Assembly (NCBI RefSeq): GCF_932526225.1
Contig: NC_064047.1
Span: 13,402,460-13,466,459, forward strand
Length of the DNA stretch: 64,000 nucleotides
DNA from: Nematostella vectensis
Taxonomy: Eukaryota > Cnidaria > Anthozoa > Actiniaria > Edwardsiidae
Direction: 5' to 3'
A program made the position numbers and the translations under genes. The notes beneath the pieces are model-generated. The model ran no database searches. It had not been told where the DNA came from and saw only the letters and a program-made list of their open reading frames with translations. Below are positions 60,295 to 64,000 of this stretch, in pieces. Numbering within the stretch: the first letter of the stretch is position 1; each line of letters begins with the position of its first letter.

Positions 60295-62031
60295 TCGTTT
60301 TCACCATTACGCTTGTTCCATGTAAACTGACTATTTGCGTTTCACAATTACGCTTGTTCCATGTAAACTGACTGTTTGCGTTCCAGCATTACGCCTGTTC
60401 CATGTAAACTGACTGTTTGCGTTTTACAATTACGCCTGTTCCATGTAAACTGGCTCTTTGCGTTTTTCCTTTACGCCTGTTCCATGAAAACTGACTGTTT
60501 GCGATTTACCTTTAAGCCTGTTTCATGTAAACTGACTGTTTATGTTTAACCTTTACGCCTGTTCCATGTAAACTGGCTCTTTGCGTTTTACCTTTACGCC
60601 TGTTCCATGTAAACTGACTGTTTGTGTTTTACCTTAAAGCCTGTTCCATGAAAACTGACTGTTTGCGTTTTACCTTTACGCCTGTTCCATGTAAAAATGA
60701 CTGTTTGCGTTTTACCTTTACGCCTGTTCCCTGTAAACTGGCTGTTTGCGTTTTACCTTTACGCGTATTCCATGTAAACTGGCTCTTTGCGTTCTACATT
60801 TAGGCCTGTTCCATGTAAACTGGCGCTTTGCGTTCTACATTTACGCTTGTTCCATGTAAACTGACTGTTTGTGTTTTACCTTAACGCCTGTTCCATTTAA
60901 ACTGACTGTTTGCGTTTTACCTTTACGCCTGTTCCATGAAAACTGACTGTTTGCGTTTTACCTTTACGCCTGTTCCATGTAAAAATGACTGTTTGCGTTT
61001 TACCTTTACGCCTGTTCCATGTAAACTGACTGTTTGTGTTTTACCTTAACGCCTGTTCCATTTAAACTGACTGTTTGCGTTTTACCTTTACACCTGTTCC
61101 ATGAAAACTGACTGTTTGCGTTTTAGCTTTACGCCTGTTTCATGTAAAAATGACTGTTTGCGTTTTACCTTTACGCCTGTTATATGTAAACTGACTGTTT
61201 GCGTTTTACCTTTACGCGTGTTCCATGTAAACTGTTTGCGTTTTACCTTTAGGCCTGTTCCATGTAAACTGGCGCATTGCGTTCTACATTTACGCTTGTT
61301 CCATGTAAACTGACTGTTTGTGTTTTACCTTAACGCCTGTTCCATTTAAACTGACTGTTTGCGTTTTACCTTTACGCCTGTTCCATGAAAACTGACTGTT
61401 TGCGTTTTACCTTTACGCCTGTTCCATGTAAAAATGACTGTTTGCGTTTTACCTTTACGCCTGTTCCATGTAAGCTGACTGTTTGTGTTTTACCTTAACG
61501 CCTGTTCCATTTAAACTGACTGTTTGTGTTTTACCTTAACGCCTGTTCCATTTAAACTGACTGTTTGCGTTTTACCTTTACGCCTGTTTCATGTAAAAAT
61601 GACTGTTTGCGTTTTACCTTTACGCCTGTTCCATGTAAAAATGACTGTTTGCGTTTTACCTTTACGCCTGTTCCATGTAAACTGACTCTTTGTGTTTTAC
61701 CTTAACGCCTGTTCCATTTAAACTGACTGTTTGCGTTTTACCTTTACACCTGTTCCATGAAAACTGACTGTTTGCGTTTTAGCTTTACGCCTGTTTCATG
61801 TAAAAATGACTGTTTGCGTTTTACCTTTACGCCTGTTCCATGTAAACTGACTGTTTGCGTTTTACCTTTACGCGTGTTCCATGTAAACTGTTTGCGTTTT
61901 ACCTTTAGGCCTGTTCCATGTAAACTGGCTCTTTGCGTTCTACATTTACGCCTGTTCCATGTAAATTTGCTCTTTGCGTTTTACCTTTACGCCTGTTCCA
62001 TGTAAACTGGCTCTTTCCATTTTGCCTTTAC
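60295..62031. repeat. Second, unrelated 41-bp satellite derived from an exon-intron border, about 42 copies
   Basis: Plus-strand unit: CCTTTACGCCTGTTCCATGT, then AAACTGACTGTTTGCGTTTTA. On the gene (minus) strand each unit contains TTTACATGGAACAGGC followed by GTAAAGGTAAAACG. The exon fragment at 62032-62128 ends TTTACATGGAGTCGGC followed by GTAAAGGCAAAATG. The satellite unit is thus about 16 nt of exon end plus about 25 nt of intron start. The array occupies the first 1.7 kb of that intron. Variants with an extra A (GTAAAAATGAC) give 42-bp units. Confidence 0.93.
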
Positions 62032-62128
62032 GCCGACTCCATGTAAATTGGCTGGTATCTGGCTGGCATTGACGACACCACTCATTCGGTTTAGCATCGT
62101 TTTGCGCAAAACAGTGGCCATTGATCAA
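62032..62128 (-). CDS. Mucin-like protein: Cys-rich exon fragment between two satellites
   Basis: The minus strand reads INGHCFAQNDAKPNEWC then RQCQPDTSQFTWSR, up to a phase-1 donor CGGC|GTAAAG. The pattern (NG-x-C-[YF]...N-x-x-C-x-x-C-x-P-x-x-S...W) is a short Cys-rich module known next to VWD/EGF modules in mucin-like extracellular proteins, recalled rather than searched. The donor phase matches the acceptor at 59996. Its 5' end runs directly into satellite array 3 after CTATAGCTTG. The only AG there gives a different phase, so the 5' border is unresolved, and the exon may be truncated. Confidence 0.62.
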
Positions 62129-62515
62129 GCTATAGTCACAGCTATATCCAGTACGGCATAGAATAGTCAGCTATAGTCACAGCTATAACCAGTATGGCAT
62201 AGAATAGTCAGCTATAGTCACAGCTATAACCAGTATGGCATAGAATTGTCAGCTATAGTCACAGCGATAACAAGCACAGCATAGAATAGTTAGCTATAGT
62301 CACAGCTATATCAAGCACAGCATAGAATAGTCAGCTATAGTCACAGCTATAACAAGCACAGCATAGAATAGTAAGCTATAGTCACAGCTATAACAAGCAT
62401 GGCATAGAATAGTCAGCTATAGTCACAGCTATAGCAAGCACGGCATAGAATAGTCAGCTATAGTCACAGCTATAACAAGCACAGCATAGAATAGTCAGCT
62501 ATAGTCACAGCTATA
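62129..62515 (-). repeat. 41-bp satellite array 3 (reverse orientation), about 9 copies
   Basis: Same unit and orientation as array 2, in a short block between the exon fragment and the second copy of the duplicated unit. Several units carry the CCAGTATGGC variant also common in array 2. It ends at the same point in the unit (CAGCTATA) where array 2 ends. Confidence 0.96.
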
Positions 62516-63195
62516 CGGTTCAATAGGAAGTGAACGCATAAAAAGGGAGGCAGAGAAAGGTAGAATTAGAGCAGAAGACCCGGAGGAACCAGGACTGACG
62601 GAATTAAGCAAGTACCAATCTACGCTGTTATCTTGTCTACGTTGTCGCGAACCCCCCGTGACATTACAATGACTTATTATAACCTAGCTATCAGATGCCT
62701 GGGCGGAACAGACGAGAACGCTGGCTTTATGAAGCTTCGAGACCCTGAACTTATGTAAGAACTTGAGCGCGAGCGTGAAAACCAGTCGAACGTAAACGCA
62801 AGAAAAATCCTTCGCTTGCACCTGTTGCACTTTGCTCGAGTGTAGGCAAGTTATTCTCCGTAAATTTTAACACCTTATGTCATTTTAGGTTATTTACCTT
62901 GAATCGGCTAATTTGGGCATTAAGCCAAACGACTCCTGGATTCGTTTAAGAGATGACTTTGGGGTAAACCAATTTTAGGGTGGTAATATCACAAGGCAAC
63001 TTTACGAAAGTTTTACGTCCAAACTTATTTATGTTAATATAACCTGTGAAAAGTGGTCTAGAAAAGGATTTCATTTCGAGATGATGATAGTCGTACCGGT
63101 ACAATATGGGGTCTTTTTTTGTTTTTAAAATTTTATGGTAGATATTTTTGGTTTTGACATTTTGGTCTATATTGATGAATGATAATGAGACTTAC

Positions 63196-63252
63196 CCATG
63201 CCTGGAAGAGTATCGGTAGGAGTTTGTGTCGTAGGACCAGATGGTGTACTCT
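63196..63252 (-). CDS. Mucin-like protein: Thr/Pro-rich linker exon 2 (copy B)
   Basis: Identical to 57536-57592, including splice sites, at offset 5660. In transcription order it lies upstream of the exon fragment at 62032-62128, so in a full transcript it would either be skipped or place a stalk before more extracellular modules. Confidence 0.55.
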
Positions 63253-63364
63253 CTTGAGCTTAAATATCAATCAGGACTAACATTATAGCAGAGGTTAAAG
63301 GATAACTCGCCCTCGAATATACGAGACAGACAGACAGAAGGACAAGAAAACGGATGGTCATTAC

Positions 63365-63418
63365 CATTTGTGTGGTCACGGTCTTGTGTGTTCTGTGGTC
63401 GAGTTGTTGTTACAGGGG
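63365..63418 (-). CDS. Mucin-like protein: Thr/Pro-rich linker exon 1 (copy B)
   Basis: Copy of 57705-57758 with one base change (CTCTG to TTCTG on the plus strand) that turns the Ser of PQST into Asn. Splice sites are kept and phase 1 is kept on both sides. Confidence 0.55.
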
Positions 63419-63513
63419 CTGTACAAAAAAGTAATTAAGCAGTAATAGATATTCATTACTTAATAAAATGGATCAGATATCTATATATACGCCGTTTAAC
63501 TTAGCCTTGGTGC

Positions 63514-63708
63514 CTATACACGTCTTCCCGTCGCCAATAAGACCGTCAGGACACGATCGACACAACACTCCATCCGGGATTTCTCTGCACTTAACTCCTG
63601 GGTAACACGTGTCTTCGCCACAAATGCGCTCTTTCTCATCACATAGGGCGCCTTTATAGCCCACGTGACATCGGCAAGTGTAGTTGTTTATTCCATCGAT
63701 ACATGTTC
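63514..63708 (-). CDS. Mucin-like protein: EGF exon (copy B)
   Basis: Identical in sequence to 57854-58048, with the same acceptor and the same GC at the presumed donor. Because both copies carry the GC, it predates the duplication or is original. The exon that would supply the first half of its calcium-binding EGF should lie beyond 64000. Confidence 0.65.
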
Positions 63709-63834
63709 CTGAGAATGAATGATCAAAATTTCAACAACAATTGTCGAGTCCCGATAACGGATCATGCAAAAGAAATGTGGAAACATTGGGTTATCGGGGT
63801 GTTGTTCGAATGAAGATGTTCGAATAACAGAGTG

Positions 63835-64000
63835 TTCTTGTTACCGTGGGTTCGGGTTTCTGGGTATTCGGGTTACTGGGTGTTCGAGTTATTGAGGATT
63901 CGGGTTATTGAGGGTTCGGGTTACAGGATGTTCGAGTTTTTGAGTTTTCGGGTTACTGGATGTTCGAGTTATTAAGGATTCGGGTTACTGGGTGTTCGGG
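63835..64000. repeat. 16-bp/32-bp repeat (copy B, cut by window end)
   Basis: Same TTCGGGTTACTGGGTG-type units as 58175-58505. It runs to the last base of the window. Confidence 0.9.

Larger units (their letters stand above)
62516..64000. repeat. Second copy of a 5.66-kb tandem duplication
   Basis: 62516-64000 matches 56855-58340 (offset 5661, then 5660 after a C-run that is one shorter) almost base for base. By eye I counted about eight substitutions plus the one-base C-run change over 1485 bp. The copy continues past the window end. Confidence 0.96.

Overview
This window is animal nuclear DNA, most likely from an anthozoan cnidarian (sea anemone or coral type). The evidence is intron-split genes with GT/AG borders, AT-rich intergenic DNA, and protein families common in cnidarians: a D8C/VWDE-like secreted protein, a RING/B-box protein running into TLDc exons, and a mucin-like membrane protein with EGF repeats. 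I see no prokaryotic or viral gene organisation. The species call is inference. Exons were placed by reading splice sites and checking codon phase by hand.

Layout. 1-2972: decayed non-LTR retrotransposon (+). 2973-4135: 31-bp minisatellite. 4462-6762: 5' part of a VWDE-like gene (-), three phase-compatible exons, with a 27-bp minisatellite in intron 1. 7164-8246: a probable TIR element and a 42-bp repeat. 10352-17715: a gene on the minus strand whose exons encode RING, B-boxes and coiled coil, then (phase-compatible) a split TLDc domain; its introns carry a 1.66-kb TIR element and an RT-like remnant. 18771-20495: two further non-autonomous DNA transposons. 21251-34030: an eL24 (RPL24) locus (+) without its usual N-terminal exon, whose last intron is about 10.5 kb of 53-bp satellite.

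34522-64000: repeat-dominated. A 41-bp satellite occurs in one orientation at 35246-37079 and in the opposite orientation at 42531-56854 and 62129-62515. Between the first two lie a membrane-anchor exon (37138-37538) and a 4.7-kb inverted repeat whose loop holds a G-run-rich 28-bp repeat. From 57536 upward are minus-strand exons of a mucin-like/EGF protein; all but one of their resolved borders are phase 1 with standard GT/AG sites, and they join in frame to the membrane-anchor exon across an intron of about 20 kb. A 5.66-kb unit starts over at 62516, nearly identical to 56855 onward, so the EGF and linker exons are present twice.

Roughly half the window is tandem repeat. The most interesting structure is at 60295-62040: a second, unrelated 41-bp satellite whose unit matches the 3' end of a coding exon plus its 5' splice site, so the intron start appears multiplied about 42 times. 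With satellites abutting exons on several sides and the 5.66-kb duplication bounded by satellite, the region looks like a locus where satellite growth at splice junctions is remodelling a cell-surface protein gene.
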